Shown here: piece by piece, positions 26,836-35,928 of the stretch
Numbering within the stretch: the stretch's first letter is position 1
Layout: every line of letters begins with the position of its first letter
Source: Blastococcus capsensis
Lineage (GTDB): Bacteria > Actinomycetota > Actinomycetes > Mycobacteriales > Geodermatophilaceae
Length of the DNA: 64,000 nt
Direction of reading: 5' to 3'
Assembly (NCBI RefSeq): GCF_030165005.1
Contig: NZ_JASNNW010000007.1
Coordinates: forward strand, 62,001 to 126,000
Made by a program: the position numbers and the translations under genes
Notes under the pieces: model-generated
The model's database searches: none
What the model saw: only the letters and a program-made list of their open reading frames with translations
What the model was told of the DNA's origin: nothing

Positions 26836-28233
26836 CTACTGCCCGACGGGGACCAGCAGCGCCACGCACTCCACATGCGCGGTCATCGGGAAGGCGTCGA
26901 AACCGCGGACGGCGGCGAGCCGGTACCCGGCCTCGGTGAAGGCGGCCACGTCCCGGCCGAGCGCCGCCGGGTCGCAGGCGACGTAGACGACGGCGCGCGC
27001 TCCGGTACCGGCCAGCAGCCGGCTCACCGCCGGGCCGGCACCGGCTCGCGGCGGGTCCAGGACGACGACGTCCGGAGGGGATCCCAGTTCGGCGAGCAGC
27101 TCGGTCAGCCCGTCGGCGTCCACCTCGCCCTGCCACACCTCCGCCTGCGGCAGGTGGGCCAGGTTCGCATCGGCCGCCGCGCACGCTCCCGCGTCGGACT
27201 CCACGCACACCACCCGGCCCTGCTCGCCGGCCGCCGGAGCGAGTGCGCCCCCGAAGAGACCGGCACCGGCGTAGAGGTCCAGCACGCTCTCCCCCGGCCG
27301 GACCGCGGCGCATTCGGCGACGGCCGCGACGAGCGCGTCCGCCGCGCCCGGGTGCACCTGCCAGAAGCCGGTGCCCTCGACCTCCCAGTCCCGGCCCCCC
27401 GCGCGCCGCTCGGCGCGGCCGGCCGGCTCCTGCGGCAGGTCCTCGCCTGCGGACCGGACCTCGCTGGACTGCGGCCGCCCCCGCCGGTCCAGCCGGGTGG
27501 TGGTCACCGAACCGGTCGAGTCGATCGACACGTCCACGGCCCCGGCCCCCGGCCAGCGCTGCTGCAGGACCGCGGCGGCGGCCGGCTCCACCGTGATCGG
27601 GCAGTCGTCGAGGACGACGACGTCGTGCGACCGGTGCCTGCGCAGCCCGGGCGCCCCGGTGCGGTCGACGGCGAACCGGGCCCGCGACCGCCAGCGCAGC
27701 GCGCCGCCCGGCAACGGCTCGACGACGAGACCGGCCACGACCGGGTCGGCGGCGTCCAGCCGGCCGAGCCGCACCAGCTGCTCGCGGACGACCGTGGCCT
27801 TGAGCCGGTGCTGCTCCGTGGGGTCGACGTGCTGCCAGTCGCAGCCGCCGCACTTCCCCGGCCCGCTGTACGGGCACGGCCGGTCGACCCGTGCGGGCGC
27901 CGCCGCCAGCACCTGGACGGCGTCCGCCCGGCAGAAGCCGGGGTGGCGGTCCTCGGTCACCCGGACCACGACCCGCTCCCCCGGCAGGCTGTGGCGGACG
28001 AAGACGACGCGCTCCTCGTGCCTGGCCACGCAGTGCCCGCCGTGCGCGACCGCACCCACCTCGACCTCGAACTCCCGGCCGGTCCAGCCCAGGCCCCGGT
28101 CAGGTGACGTGCTGGAACGGCCCCGCTGCAGGGGCCCGCCGCGAGCCTGCGAGCGGTGGGGGGCAGCGGCGGCCCCGTCCCGAGGCTCGCCCCGAGCCTG
28201 CGAGGGGTGAGGAGGACGGGGTCCTTCAGCCAT
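26836..28233 (-). CDS. TRAM-domain class I SAM-dependent RNA methyltransferase (TrmA/RlmD family)
   Basis: 465 residues from the ATG at 28233. TRAM domain FEVEVGAVAHGGHCVARHEERVVFVRHSLPGE, iron-sulfur cluster cysteines in CPYSGPGKCGGCDWQH, Rossmann motif SVLDLYAGAGLFGG, and DVVVLDPPRAGAG with YVACDPAALGRD carrying the catalytic-type Cys. It methylates C5 of a uridine in tRNA or rRNA; the target is not predictable. The first 48 or so residues are encoded by Family A repeat sequence (28115-28229) and overlap the permease stop, so the natural start may lie downstream. Confidence 0.88.
   Translation of the reverse strand: MAEGPRPPHPSQARGEPRDGAAAAPHRSQARGGPLQRGRSSTSPDRGLGWTGREFEVEVGAVAHGGHCVARHEERVVFVRHSLPGERVVVRVTEDRHPGFCRADAVQVLAAAPARVDRPCPYSGPGKCGGCDWQHVDPTEQHRLKATVVREQLVRLGRLDAADPVVAGLVVEPLPGGALRWRSRARFAVDRTGAPGLRRHRSHDVVVLDDCPITVEPAAAAVLQQRWPGAGAVDVSIDSTGSVTTTRLDRRGRPQSSEVRSAGEDLPQEPAGRAERRAGGRDWEVEGTGFWQVHPGAADALVAAVAECAAVRPGESVLDLYAGAGLFGGALAPAAGEQGRVVCVESDAGACAAADANLAHLPQAEVWQGEVDADGLTELLAELGSPPDVVVLDPPRAGAGPAVSRLLAGTGARAVVYVACDPAALGRDVAAFTEAGYRLAAVRGFDAFPMTAHVECVALLVPVGQ
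28115..28229 (-). repeat. Family A hairpin repeat, double copy
   Basis: Two adjacent units. The second has outer arms ccccgtcc (28173-28180) and ggacgggg (28214-28221); the first has the core ccgccgcgagcctgcgagcggtgg. It directly follows the permease stop on the minus strand (TGA then aggacccc) and is read through by the start of the RNA methyltransferase gene. Confidence 0.75.
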
Positions 28234-30262
28234 ACGGCGTCACGTCCACCGGATGGTCGGTGAGCCCGCGCCGCAGGTCGCCCGGGGCCGGGCCGTCGTG
28301 GCGGGCGTCGTCCTCGTGCCCGGCCGTGCTCTCCAGCTGCCACGGCACGGTCGTGATCATCACGCCGGGCTGGAACTGCAGCCGGGCCCGCAGCCGCAGG
28401 GCGGTCTGGTTGTGCAGGACGTTCTCCCACCAGTGGCCGACGACGTACTGCGGCACGAACACCACCACGAGCTCCCGGGGGCTGTCGCGGCGGATGCCCT
28501 TGACGTAGTCGAGCACCGGGCGGGGGACGTCCCGGTACGGCGACTCGAGGACGGTCAGCGGCACCGGGATGTCGAAGCGCTGCCAGTCGGCCTGCAGGGC
28601 GCGGGTCTCCTCGTCTTCGACGTTGACCGTCAGCGCGGTGAGCGCATCGGGGCGGGTGGCCCGCGCGAACGCCAGCGCCCGCAGGGTCGGCTTGTGCACC
28701 TTCGAGACGAGCACGACGGCGTGCACCTTGCTGGGCAACGTGCGCGAGTCGGCGTCGGGGACCAGCTGCTCGGCCACGTTGCAGTAGTGCCGGTTGATCG
28801 CCCTCATGAGGACGACGAGCACCGGCATGGAGGCGATCACCAGCCAGGCGCCGTTGGTGAACTTCGTGACGACGACGATCACCAGGACGATGCCGGTGAA
28901 CGAGCCGCCCACCAGGTTGATCGCCTGCGACCTGCGCATCCTCGACCGGGCCGCGCGGTCCGGCGCGCTGCGCAGCTCCCGGCTCCAGTGCCGCACCATG
29001 CCCCACTGACCGATCGTGAAGGCGGTGAACACCCCGACGATGTAGAGCTGGATCAGCCGGCTGACCGAGGCGTCGAAGAACAGGATGAGGAGCCCGGCGA
29101 ACCCGGCCAGCAGGAGGATGCCGTTGCTGTAGGCCAGCTTGTCGCCGCGGGTGTGCAGCTGGCGGGGCATGTAGCGGTCCTCGGCCAGGACCGAGCCCAG
29201 CAGCGGGAAGCCGTTGAACGCCGTGTTGGCCGCCAGGAGGAGGACGAGCGCGGTCGCGGCCTGCACCACGAAGAAGCCGACCGAGGAGCCCCCGAAGGTG
29301 GCCGCGGCCAGCTGCGCGATCACGGTGCGCTGCGGCTCGGTCGCGCAGTCGGCGAAACCCACCAGGTTGCAGGCGTCGTCGGTGTAGGTGACCCCGGCCA
29401 CGAGGGCCAGCGAGCTCACCCCGAGGAACATGACGGCCGCCAGCCCGCCCATCAGGGCGAGCGTGGTGGCCGCGTTGCGGCTCTTCGGCGTGCGGAAGGC
29501 CGGGACGCCGTTGGCGATCGCCTCGACCCCGGTGAGGGCGGTGCAGCCCGAGGCGAAGGCCCGCGCGGCCAGGAGCACCAGCGCGAGCGCCCCCGCCTCC
29601 CCGTAGCCGGCGTCCGGGGTCACGGCGTAACCGGCGCTCTCGGCCACGACCTCCGCGGAGGTGAAGAAGTACCGGACCAGACCGGTGCCGACCATCACCA
29701 GGATGGCGGTGACGAACAGGTAGGTCGGGGCGGCGAACGCCCGCCCCGACTCCCGCACCCCGCGGAGGTTGGCCGCCGCCAGGACGGTGACCAGCAGCAG
29801 CGCGATGAGCGCCCGCTGGTCGTCGAGCGACGGGAACGCCGAGATGATGTTGTCGGTGCCGGCCGCGACCGACACCGCGACGGTCAGCACGTAGTCGACG
29901 AGCAGCGCGCTGGCCACGACGAGCCCGGCGAACGGGCCGTGGTTGCGCCGGGCGACCTCGTAGTCACCACCGCCGGAGGGGTAGGCGCGCACCACCTGGC
30001 GGTAGGACAGCACCAGGATGGCCAGGAGCAGGACCACCCCGGCGGCCAGCCAGGGGGTGAGGTACAGGTACGCGGTGCCGGCGAGGGTCAGGACGATGAG
30101 GATCTCCTGCGTGGCGTAGGCCACGGAGGAGAGCGGGTCGCTGGAGAAGATCGGCAGCGCGAGGCGCTTGGGCAGCAGCGACTCCCCGGCGCGGTCGCTG
30201 CGCACCGGGCGGCCGAGCACGAGGCGCTTCGGTAGTTGTCCGAGGTCGGACAGGGTTGGCAC
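28226..30262 (-). CDS. APC-family permease with cytoplasmic C-terminal domain
   Basis: 678 residues. At least twelve hydrophobic spans from about residue 45 (SSVAYATQEILIVLTLAGTAYLYL). The substrate loop SYRQVVRAYPSGGGDYEVARRNHGPFAGLV is typical of the amino-acid/K+ APC superfamily. A soluble domain follows after about residue 490 (LPSKVHAVVLVSKVHKPTLRALAFARATRPDAL), like a universal-stress-type nucleotide fold. It is divergent from two TrkA genes, the Rv2690c-ceoB-ceoC order as I recall it, so potassium transport is likely but inferred. Confidence 0.88.
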   Translation of the reverse strand: MPTLSDLGQLPKRLVLGRPVRSDRAGESLLPKRLALPIFSSDPLSSVAYATQEILIVLTLAGTAYLYLTPWLAAGVVLLLAILVLSYRQVVRAYPSGGGDYEVARRNHGPFAGLVVASALLVDYVLTVAVSVAAGTDNIISAFPSLDDQRALIALLLVTVLAAANLRGVRESGRAFAAPTYLFVTAILVMVGTGLVRYFFTSAEVVAESAGYAVTPDAGYGEAGALALVLLAARAFASGCTALTGVEAIANGVPAFRTPKSRNAATTLALMGGLAAVMFLGVSSLALVAGVTYTDDACNLVGFADCATEPQRTVIAQLAAATFGGSSVGFFVVQAATALVLLLAANTAFNGFPLLGSVLAEDRYMPRQLHTRGDKLAYSNGILLLAGFAGLLILFFDASVSRLIQLYIVGVFTAFTIGQWGMVRHWSRELRSAPDRAARSRMRRSQAINLVGGSFTGIVLVIVVVTKFTNGAWLVIASMPVLVVLMRAINRHYCNVAEQLVPDADSRTLPSKVHAVVLVSKVHKPTLRALAFARATRPDALTALTVNVEDEETRALQADWQRFDIPVPLTVLESPYRDVPRPVLDYVKGIRRDSPRELVVVFVPQYVVGHWWENVLHNQTALRLRARLQFQPGVMITTVPWQLESTAGHEDDARHDGPAPGDLRRGLTDHPVDVTPYG

Positions 30263-30434
30263 GGCGCGATGGTACGGACGCCGGCGCCCCGTGTGCGGGT
30301 GACTCGGCCCACCCCGCCCCGACGGGGGGAAGCGGCCCGCCTACGGGTTCGCGGGTGCCGCGCGGGTGTAGCTTCGCGGCCGGAATGCACGGGCGGACGA
30401 CGCCTGCGCGACCGGATCCTGCGGGGAGAGACAC

Positions 30435-31103
30435 GTGCACGTGGTCGTGATGGGCTGCGGCCGCGTCGGCTCGGCCATCGCCCGGCGCCTGGAAGAGATC
30501 GGCCACAGCGTCGCGGTGATCGACCAGGATCCCGCGGCCTTCCGGCGGCTCGGCCCGGACTTCAGCGGCCGGCAGGTCACCGGGCTGGGGTTCGACCGGC
30601 AGACGCTGCTCGACGCCGGCATCGACTCCGCCGGCGCGTTCGCCGCGGTCAGCAGCGGCGACAACTCCAACATCATCTCCGCCCGGGTGGCGCGGGAGAC
30701 CTTCGGCGTCCAGCACGTCGTGGCCCGCATCTACGACTCGAAGCGGGCCGAGGTCTACGAGCGCATGGGGATCCCGAGCGTGGCGACCGTCCCGTGGACG
30801 GTGAACCGCCTCCTGCGCGAGCTCCTGTCGGTCAAGGTGAGCGAGCTGTGGCGGGAACCGACCGGGAAGGTGCTGCTCATGCGGGTCACCGTCACCGAGG
30901 GCTGGGTCGGCCGGAAGCTGACCGCCCTCGAGGCGGCCACCGGCGCGCGCGCCGCCTGGCTCGTCCGCTTCGGCGAGGCGCAGCTGCCCACACCTACCAC
31001 GGTCCTCCAGGACGGCGACCAGCTCGTCGTCGCGGCAACCGACGAGCTCACCACCCGCGTGGACGAGGTCATCGAGCGCGGCCCGCAGGGAGGCGAGCAC
31101 TGA
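30435..31103 (+). CDS. ceoB: TrkA-family potassium uptake regulator CeoB
   Basis: 222 residues: RCK_N Rossmann domain with MGCGRVGSAIARRLEE and the acidic VIDQDPAAFRRL, then an RCK_C domain from about residue 140 (LLMRVTVTEGWVGRKLTALEAATG). NAD(H)- or nucleotide-gated cytoplasmic subunit of a K+ transporter. The TGA stop shares a base with the next ATG (TGATG), so both TrkA proteins are made in equal, coupled fashion and probably pair. Confidence 0.9.
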   Translation: MHVVVMGCGRVGSAIARRLEEIGHSVAVIDQDPAAFRRLGPDFSGRQVTGLGFDRQTLLDAGIDSAGAFAAVSSGDNSNIISARVARETFGVQHVVARIYDSKRAEVYERMGIPSVATVPWTVNRLLRELLSVKVSELWREPTGKVLLMRVTVTEGWVGRKLTALEAATGARAAWLVRFGEAQLPTPTTVLQDGDQLVVAATDELTTRVDEVIERGPQGGEH

Positions 31104-31777
31104 TGCGCGTCGCCATCGTCGGGGCCGGTGCCGTCGGGCGGTCCATCGCCGGCGAGCTGCTGGAGAACGGCCACACCGTCATGCTCATCGAGAAGGACGG
31201 CCGCAAGGTCCGTACCCGTTCGGTCCCCGGCGCGGAATGGGTGCAGGCCGATGCCTGCGAGGTCTCCTCGCTGGAGGAGGCCCAGCTGGCCACCTGCGAC
31301 GTCGTCGTCGCCGCGACCGGGGACGACAAGGCCAACCTGGTCGTCTCCCTGCTCGCCAAGACCGAGTTCGCCGTCAACCGCGTCGTCGCCCGGGTGAAGG
31401 ACCCGCGCAACGAGTGGCTCTACACCGAGGCGTGGGGCGTCGACGTCGCCGTCTCGACCCCTCGGGTCCTGGCCGCGCTGGTCGAGGAAGCGGTGACCGT
31501 GGGCGACGTCGTCCGGCTCATGAGCTTCCGCAAGGGGGCGGCCAACCTGGTCGAGATCACCCTCGGCGACGACACCCCGTGGGTAGGGCACCCGCTCCGC
31601 GAGGTCCCGTTGCCGCGCGAGACGGTCCTGACCGTGATCCTCCGCGGCGACCGGGTGGTCACCCCGTCGCCGGACGAGCCGCTGGAGAGCGGGGACGAGC
31701 TGCTGTTCGTCTCGCACGGCGAGACCGAGGAGGAGCTGCAGCACGTGTTCGCCCCGGAGGGACCCGGCCGCACCTGA
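31103..31777 (+). CDS. ceoC: TrkA-family potassium uptake regulator CeoC
   Basis: 224 residues. RCK_N motif IVGAGAVGRSIAGELLENGHTVMLIEKD and VVAATGDDKANLVVSLLAKTEFAV, followed by an RCK_C domain (NLVEITLGDDTPWVGHPLREVPLPRETVL). Partner of the gene immediately upstream and divergent from the APC permease. The stop is followed by Family A repeat DNA and a convergent DUF3159 gene. Confidence 0.9.
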   Translation: MRVAIVGAGAVGRSIAGELLENGHTVMLIEKDGRKVRTRSVPGAEWVQADACEVSSLEEAQLATCDVVVAATGDDKANLVVSLLAKTEFAVNRVVARVKDPRNEWLYTEAWGVDVAVSTPRVLAALVEEAVTVGDVVRLMSFRKGAANLVEITLGDDTPWVGHPLREVPLPRETVLTVILRGDRVVTPSPDEPLESGDELLFVSHGETEEELQHVFAPEGPGRT

Positions 31778-31795
31778 ACGAGGATCCCTGTCGAC

Positions 31796-31859
31796 GGCCC
31801 TCCTGCAGGGTCCCGCCGCGAGCGTGCGAGCGGTGAGGGACAGGAGAGTCCTCTTTCAG
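31796..31859 (-). repeat. Family A hairpin repeat
   Basis: Lies between convergent ceoC and the DUF3159 gene, directly after the latter's TGA. The core ccgccgcgagcgtgcgagcggtg is flanked by imperfectly pairing outer arms (ggccctcctg with caggagagtcc). Confidence 0.7.
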
Positions 31860-32671
31860 GCGGGGGGATCGTCGACCGACGGCGCGCGGTGGCGGTGCAG
31901 CCGGGACACGGCCCACAGGGTGACCAGGAGCGCGACCGCGGTCACCGGGAGCCCGAGCGCGATCGAGGCCACGCCGAGCAGGTCCTCCTCGTCCGCCAGG
32001 TACAGCGGGCCCTGCACGGCGACCCGCAGGAGGAAGGTGCCGGCCCACAGGACCGTCAGCCAGGAGTAGGTGCGGACCATCCGCCGGTCCTCGCGCCAGT
32101 GCCGCTCCGGCACCGGGTCGGCGCTCCGCGGCCGGCCGCCACCATCGGCAGGCCCGTCGACCGGCGCCCCGGCACCACCCTTGCCGCGCAACCCGGCAAC
32201 CCCACCGGCGGCCAGGCCGCCGAGGTGGCTGGGCGACAGGAACTCGGCGACCACCCCGACCAGCGGCCAGCGCACCAGCACCGAGACGAGCAGCACCACG
32301 CCGATGCCGGCGTTGCGGATGATGCCTGGGGCGTAGAAGTTGCGGGCCTCCCCCGACGCCGCGGCGATCGCGACGGCGATCGCGACCCCGAACAGGCCGC
32401 TGACCGCCTGCTGGGTGCTCTCCCGGCGGACCAGCCGCAGGACGAACACCAGCGCCGCGGCACCCACCGCCGCCCAGATGCCGGTCCGCAGCCCGCCGAT
32501 GCCGTTGGCCACCACGAAGGTGAGCGTGGGAAGGGTGGCGTCGACCATGCCCCGCCAGCCGCCGAGCTGGCTGAGCAGCTCCTCGCGGGCGAACATCGAG
32601 CGGGGTGCGTCCGCACCGGGGTCTGCCCGGTGGTCCTGGTCGTCACCGGCCGGCGGACCTGCTGCGGTCAC
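31856..32671 (-). CDS. DUF3159 membrane protein
   Basis: 271 residues with five or six hydrophobic spans. SQLGGWRGMVDATLPTLTFVVANGIGGL at the N-terminus and RNFYAPGIIRNAGIGVVLLVSVLVRWPLVG in the middle are DUF3159 signatures. A Gly/Arg-rich loop interrupts the spans at about residues 155-195. M. tuberculosis has the same neighbour (Rv2693c, from memory). Function unknown. Confidence 0.8.
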   Translation of the reverse strand: MTAAGPPAGDDQDHRADPGADAPRSMFAREELLSQLGGWRGMVDATLPTLTFVVANGIGGLRTGIWAAVGAAALVFVLRLVRRESTQQAVSGLFGVAIAVAIAAASGEARNFYAPGIIRNAGIGVVLLVSVLVRWPLVGVVAEFLSPSHLGGLAAGGVAGLRGKGGAGAPVDGPADGGGRPRSADPVPERHWREDRRMVRTYSWLTVLWAGTFLLRVAVQGPLYLADEEDLLGVASIALGLPVTAVALLVTLWAVSRLHRHRAPSVDDPPA

Positions 32672-32735
32672 CTTCGTCCCCTCTGTCCCACGATTCCTGG
32701 CCCGCCCGCGGCGGGAGTTCCCCGCCGTGCCCGGG

Positions 32736-33113
32736 TCAGCCGGAACAGAGCTCGTACCAGGGGTTGTAGATGACCTGGCGGCCGTCGAACGCGGCGAACC
32801 GGCCTCGCGCGGTGAGCGACCGTCCGGGCTCGATCCCCGGGATGCGGCGCCGCCCCAGCCAGACCAGCGTCACCGATCCGGAGCCGTCGAACAGCTCGGC
32901 CTCCAGCGTCGGCACGGTCTCGCGGGGGGTGTAGACGACCGACTTGAGCCGGCCGGTCACCGTGACCACCGCACCCTTGCGGCAGGAACTGACCGACTCG
33001 CAGCCGGCGCTGGCCGTGCCGGCCCGCAGCTGCTGGGCGTCGATGGTGTGGTCGTCGGCGGTGAGTCGCTGCATCGTGCGCGACCACCAGCCCGCCGATC
33101 GGGTCTCCGTCAC
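32736..33113 (-). CDS. OB-fold nucleic-acid-binding protein
   Basis: 125 residues. KGAVVTVTGRLKSVVYTPRETVPTLEAELFDGSGSVTLVWLGRRRIPGIEPGRSLTARGRFA reads as the five-stranded OB-fold of RecG-wedge/aspartyl-tRNA-synthetase-like anticodon domains. Conserved actinobacterial protein located between DUF3159 and DUF3710. Its ligand is unknown; nucleic-acid binding is by fold similarity. Confidence 0.75.
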   Translation of the reverse strand: MTETRSAGWWSRTMQRLTADDHTIDAQQLRAGTASAGCESVSSCRKGAVVTVTGRLKSVVYTPRETVPTLEAELFDGSGSVTLVWLGRRRIPGIEPGRSLTARGRFAAFDGRQVIYNPWYELCSG

Positions 33114-33178
33114 ACCGACCAGCGTAGTGCGGTGCGCCGCAGAGGCGGCCGCGACGGGTGTCGGCTGCGTCGCGTCGC

Positions 33179-33946
33179 TCAGCCGGCGTCGGGAGCCGGG
33201 CCGTCGGCCGGCGGCTGCGCCTGCTGCTGGACCGCCCGCCGCTGCGCCGCCTGCTGCTGCGCCGCCTGCTGGGCCACCTGCTGTGCGGCCAGCTGCGCCG
33301 CGGCCTGCGCCGGGAGGGTCAGCGGGAGCGGCTCACGAACCGGCATCGGCTCGTTCCCCCGGACGACGACGATGCCCTGGAACGCCGTCTCCAGCGCCGC
33401 GGCCTCCGCCTCGCCGTCCTCGGCAGCCGAGCCGCTGAGCAGACCCCGCAGGAACCAGCGGGGGCCGTCGACCCCCAGGAAGCGGGCCGGCCGCCGGACC
33501 GGCTGCGCGGCCGGCTGCCCGGGCTGCGGCGGCAGCGCGGCGACGACGGTCCCGGCCAGCTCGATGCCGAACGGCCCCTCGACCTCACGCAGCGACGCGC
33601 CCTGGCCGGAGGCGGTGCGGGCGAGCTCGGCGCGGACGTCGTCCCAGATCCCGGTCACCCGAGGGGCCGCGAACGCCGCGACCTGCAGCAGGGAACCGCC
33701 GTGCCGCAGCGTCGCGCCGATGACCTTCTGCTGCTGGTTGAGCTCCACCCGCAGATCCATGCCCGGCAGCGCGGGCAGCCGGATCGCGCCGAGATCGATG
33801 CGGTTCACGCCGTCGTCCGGGGCGTCGGCCTCGTCCCACGGCCCGGTCGTCTCCGGGATGTCCCGGACCCGCTGCTGCGGCTCCGGCGGGACCCCGCGTT
33901 CCCGCAGGCTGCGGTCGATCCGATTGCGGCGCCGTCCGAACGGCAT
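33179..33946 (-). CDS. DUF3710 family protein with Gln/Ala-rich tail
   Basis: 255 residues. The conserved body DLGAIRLPALPGMDLRVELNQQQKVIGATLRHGGSLLQVAAFAAPRV, then REVEGPFGIEL and RFLGVDGPRWFLRGLL, identifies DUF3710. The C-terminus is a low-complexity Gln/Ala run (about residues 220-247). Its ATG starts one base after the dut stop, so dut and this gene are coupled. Function unknown. Confidence 0.8.
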   Translation of the reverse strand: MPFGRRRNRIDRSLRERGVPPEPQQRVRDIPETTGPWDEADAPDDGVNRIDLGAIRLPALPGMDLRVELNQQQKVIGATLRHGGSLLQVAAFAAPRVTGIWDDVRAELARTASGQGASLREVEGPFGIELAGTVVAALPPQPGQPAAQPVRRPARFLGVDGPRWFLRGLLSGSAAEDGEAEAAALETAFQGIVVVRGNEPMPVREPLPLTLPAQAAAQLAAQQVAQQAAQQQAAQRRAVQQQAQPPADGPAPDAG

Positions 33947-33947
33947 G

Positions 33948-34454
33948 TCAGTTCCGCCCCTCGAGTGCTGGAGTGTCGCCGGACCCGGGCGCCGCCGCCC
34001 GGTACCCGCCGGTGGAGCCGTGGCCACCCGCACCGCGCTCGCTGGCCGGCAGCTCGGCCACGGGCACGAAGCGCGCCCGGGTCACCGGCTGGACGACCAG
34101 CTGGGCGATGCGGTCACCGCGGGACAGCCGCAGCGGCGTGGCCGGGTCCAGGTTGATGAGGTTGACCTTGATCTCGCCCCGGTACCCCGCGTCGATGGTC
34201 CCCGGCGCGTTCACCATGCTCAGGCCCAGCCGGTGCGCCAGCCCCGAGCGGGGGTGCACGAAGCCGGCATAGCCTTCGGGGATCGCCACGGCGACCCCCG
34301 TGCCGACCAGCCGCCGCTCGAACGGGGCGAGCTCGACGTCCTCGGCCGCGGTCAGGTCGGCGCCGGCGTCGCCGGCCAGCGCATAGCGCGGAACGGCTCC
34401 GTCGGGCACGGTCAGCAGGACCGGCACGTCCAGCTCGGCGGAGGGTTCGGGCAC
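33948..34454 (-). CDS. dut: dUTP diphosphatase Dut
   Basis: 168 residues, trimeric dUTPase: hydrolyses dUTP to dUMP. The five motifs are present: [10 protein letters not shown] (1), [15 protein letters not shown] (2), [13 protein letters not shown] (3, catalytic Asp), [12 protein letters not shown] (4) and the mobile C-terminal arm [12 protein letters not shown] (5). GTG start. Confidence 0.95.
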   Translation of the reverse strand: MPEPSAELDVPVLLTVPDGAVPRYALAGDAGADLTAAEDVELAPFERRLVGTGVAVAIPEGYAGFVHPRSGLAHRLGLSMVNAPGTIDAGYRGEIKVNLINLDPATPLRLSRGDRIAQLVVQPVTRARFVPVAELPASERGAGGHGSTGGYRAAAPGSGDTPALEGRN

Positions 34455-34496
34455 GACCGCGACCCTATAAGGGCCACCCCGTTCCCACCGTGCGGC

Positions 34497-34616
34497 GGGG
34501 CGGCCCCGCCCCGGGGCCCGCCCTGAGCGTGCGAAGGGTGGGGAGGACGGTCAGGCCGCGTCCCGAGGCTCGCCCCGAGCCTGCGGGGGTGAGGAGGACG
34601 GGGTCCTTCAACAGGC
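34497..34616 (-). repeat. Family A hairpin repeat, double copy
   Basis: Two units. The one nearest the stop of the minus-strand 295-residue gene (TGT TGA then aggaccccgtcc) contains ccgaggctcgccccgagcctgcg, nearly identical to the second unit at 28171-28228. The other is more diverged (cccgccctgagcgtgcgaagggtgggg). Confidence 0.7.
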
Positions 34617-35495
34617 CGGAGGCCGGCGCAGGTCGGCCAGGATGCGGCGGGCGAGCGACTCGGTGGCCCGCCGGTTGCCGCGGCTGGACAGCGCGGCCCC
34701 CACGAGCAGCGGGGCGGCCGACGGCACCGCGCCCGCGAGCCGCCGGGTCATCCGGCGGCGCAGGGCCCGCAGACCGGCGGTTCCCAGCAGGGACCCCAGG
34801 TCCGCACCCGGCGTACCGGCGACGGCGCGCTGCTCGGACCAGCTGCGCAGATAGGCCTGCGCCCGCTCGGCCGCGTCGCCGGCCGCCGGCCGGCCGTGCA
34901 GCTCGTGCAGCTCCCCGATGAGCACCACCTCGACGGCGGCGACGAGCACCGTCTCCGCCCCGAGCTCCAGCGGGACGGCGAGCAGGGACGGCGGTGCGAA
35001 CCAGTGCGCCGCGGACAACCCGCCGGTGGCGGCGCCGATCCCGGAGGTCACCCGGGCGGCCCGCTGGACCAGCGCCTCGGCTATCTCCTCGTCGGACGCC
35101 CCAGGATGAGCCGCACGGAGCCGGGCACCGTCGCGGATCGGGAGGCGGGGGACCGCGGTGGCGAGCAGGTCACCGAGCAGCGCGCCCGGCTTGCGATCGT
35201 CGGCGACGCCCGTGCTGCCGGGCTCCTCCGGGCGCGCGCCGGGCGCTCCAGCTGCCGCGGACCCACTGCCGAAGGCACCGGCCACCGCCCCGGCGAGGGC
35301 CCCCACGACGTCCCGCAGCCCACCGCCCGCGGATTTCTGGGCACCCGTGCCGGCCAGGCCGGCGACCGCCTCGGCGACCGCCCGGCCGGCGCGCGCCAGC
35401 GGGCTGTCCTCGGCTCCGGTCGGCGCCGGCGCAGCCGGCACCGGCCGGGGGGCCGGGACGTCGCGCGGCGCGCCGGTACGCGGGCCTCCGGTCAT
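34608..35495 (-). CDS. Hypothetical protein, Pro/Ala-rich N-terminus, 295 aa
   Basis: 295 residues from the ATG of MTGGPRTGAPRD, preceded by GAGAAGGG. A disordered first 120 residues gives way to a helical, partly hydrophobic region (AARVTSGIGAATGGLSAAHWFAPPSLLAVPLELGAETVLVAAVEVVLIGELHELHG). It ends with SAAPLLVGAALSSRGNRRATESLARRILADLR, likely membrane-associated. In the M. tuberculosis order a DUF3093 gene occupies this place; this protein is longer and I do not recognise it. Confidence 0.65.
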   Translation of the reverse strand: MTGGPRTGAPRDVPAPRPVPAAPAPTGAEDSPLARAGRAVAEAVAGLAGTGAQKSAGGGLRDVVGALAGAVAGAFGSGSAAAGAPGARPEEPGSTGVADDRKPGALLGDLLATAVPRLPIRDGARLRAAHPGASDEEIAEALVQRAARVTSGIGAATGGLSAAHWFAPPSLLAVPLELGAETVLVAAVEVVLIGELHELHGRPAAGDAAERAQAYLRSWSEQRAVAGTPGADLGSLLGTAGLRALRRRMTRRLAGAVPSAAPLLVGAALSSRGNRRATESLARRILADLRRPPAC

Positions 35496-35570
35496 CGGTC
35501 GTCCCTTCTCGTCACGGCTGGAACCGCCACCCTTCAGGGGCCGCGCCGAGCCGAGTGACCGCGCTGGAAC

Positions 35571-35631
35571 GGCCCCCTTGCAGGGTTCCGCCGCGAGCTT
35601 GCGAGCGGCGGGGAGCAAGGGGGTCCGCTCA
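35571..35631 (-). repeat. Family A hairpin repeat (clearest copy)
   Basis: Outer arms cccccttgc (35573-35581) and gcaaggggg (35615-35623) pair exactly. Inner core ccgccgcgagcttgcgagcggcggg pairs ccgccgc with gcggcgg. Starts at the DUF4193 stop. Confidence 0.8.
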
Positions 35632-35928
35632 GGCGCAGTCGCGGCAGAACCCCTGGTCACCACGGGTGGCGGCCAACCGGCTGCGGTGCTGCACCAGGAA
35701 GCAGCGCGAGCAGGTGAACTCGTCCTCCTGCTTGGGCAGGACCCGGACGGTCAGCTCCTCGTTCGAGAGGTCGGCGCCCGGGAGCTCGAGGTTCTCGTTG
35801 AAGTCGGTCTCGTCGACGTCGACCGACGCCGACTGGGCCTCGGCCCGGCGTGCCTTGAGCTCCTCGAGCGAGTCCTCCCCCAGCTCGTCGGTCTCGTTGC
35901 GGCGCGGGGCGTCGTAGTCGGTGGCCAT
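35629..35928 (-). CDS. DUF4193 family zinc-ribbon-like protein
   Basis: 99 residues: acidic N-terminal half (NETDELGEDSLEELKARRAEAQ, VDVDETDFNENLELPGADLSNEELTV) and a C-terminal cysteine motif FTCSRCFLVQHRSRLA with FCRDCA, giving two CxxC pairs that should bind zinc. The same family precedes cei (Rv2700) in mycobacteria, as I recall. Function unknown. Confidence 0.85.
   Translation of the reverse strand: MATDYDAPRRNETDELGEDSLEELKARRAEAQSASVDVDETDFNENLELPGADLSNEELTVRVLPKQEDEFTCSRCFLVQHRSRLAATRGDQGFCRDCA

Noticed and set aside
28253..30235. 660-codon plus-strand frame opposite the APC permease
   Set aside because: His/Gly/Arg-rich shadow without hydrophobic or catalytic pattern.
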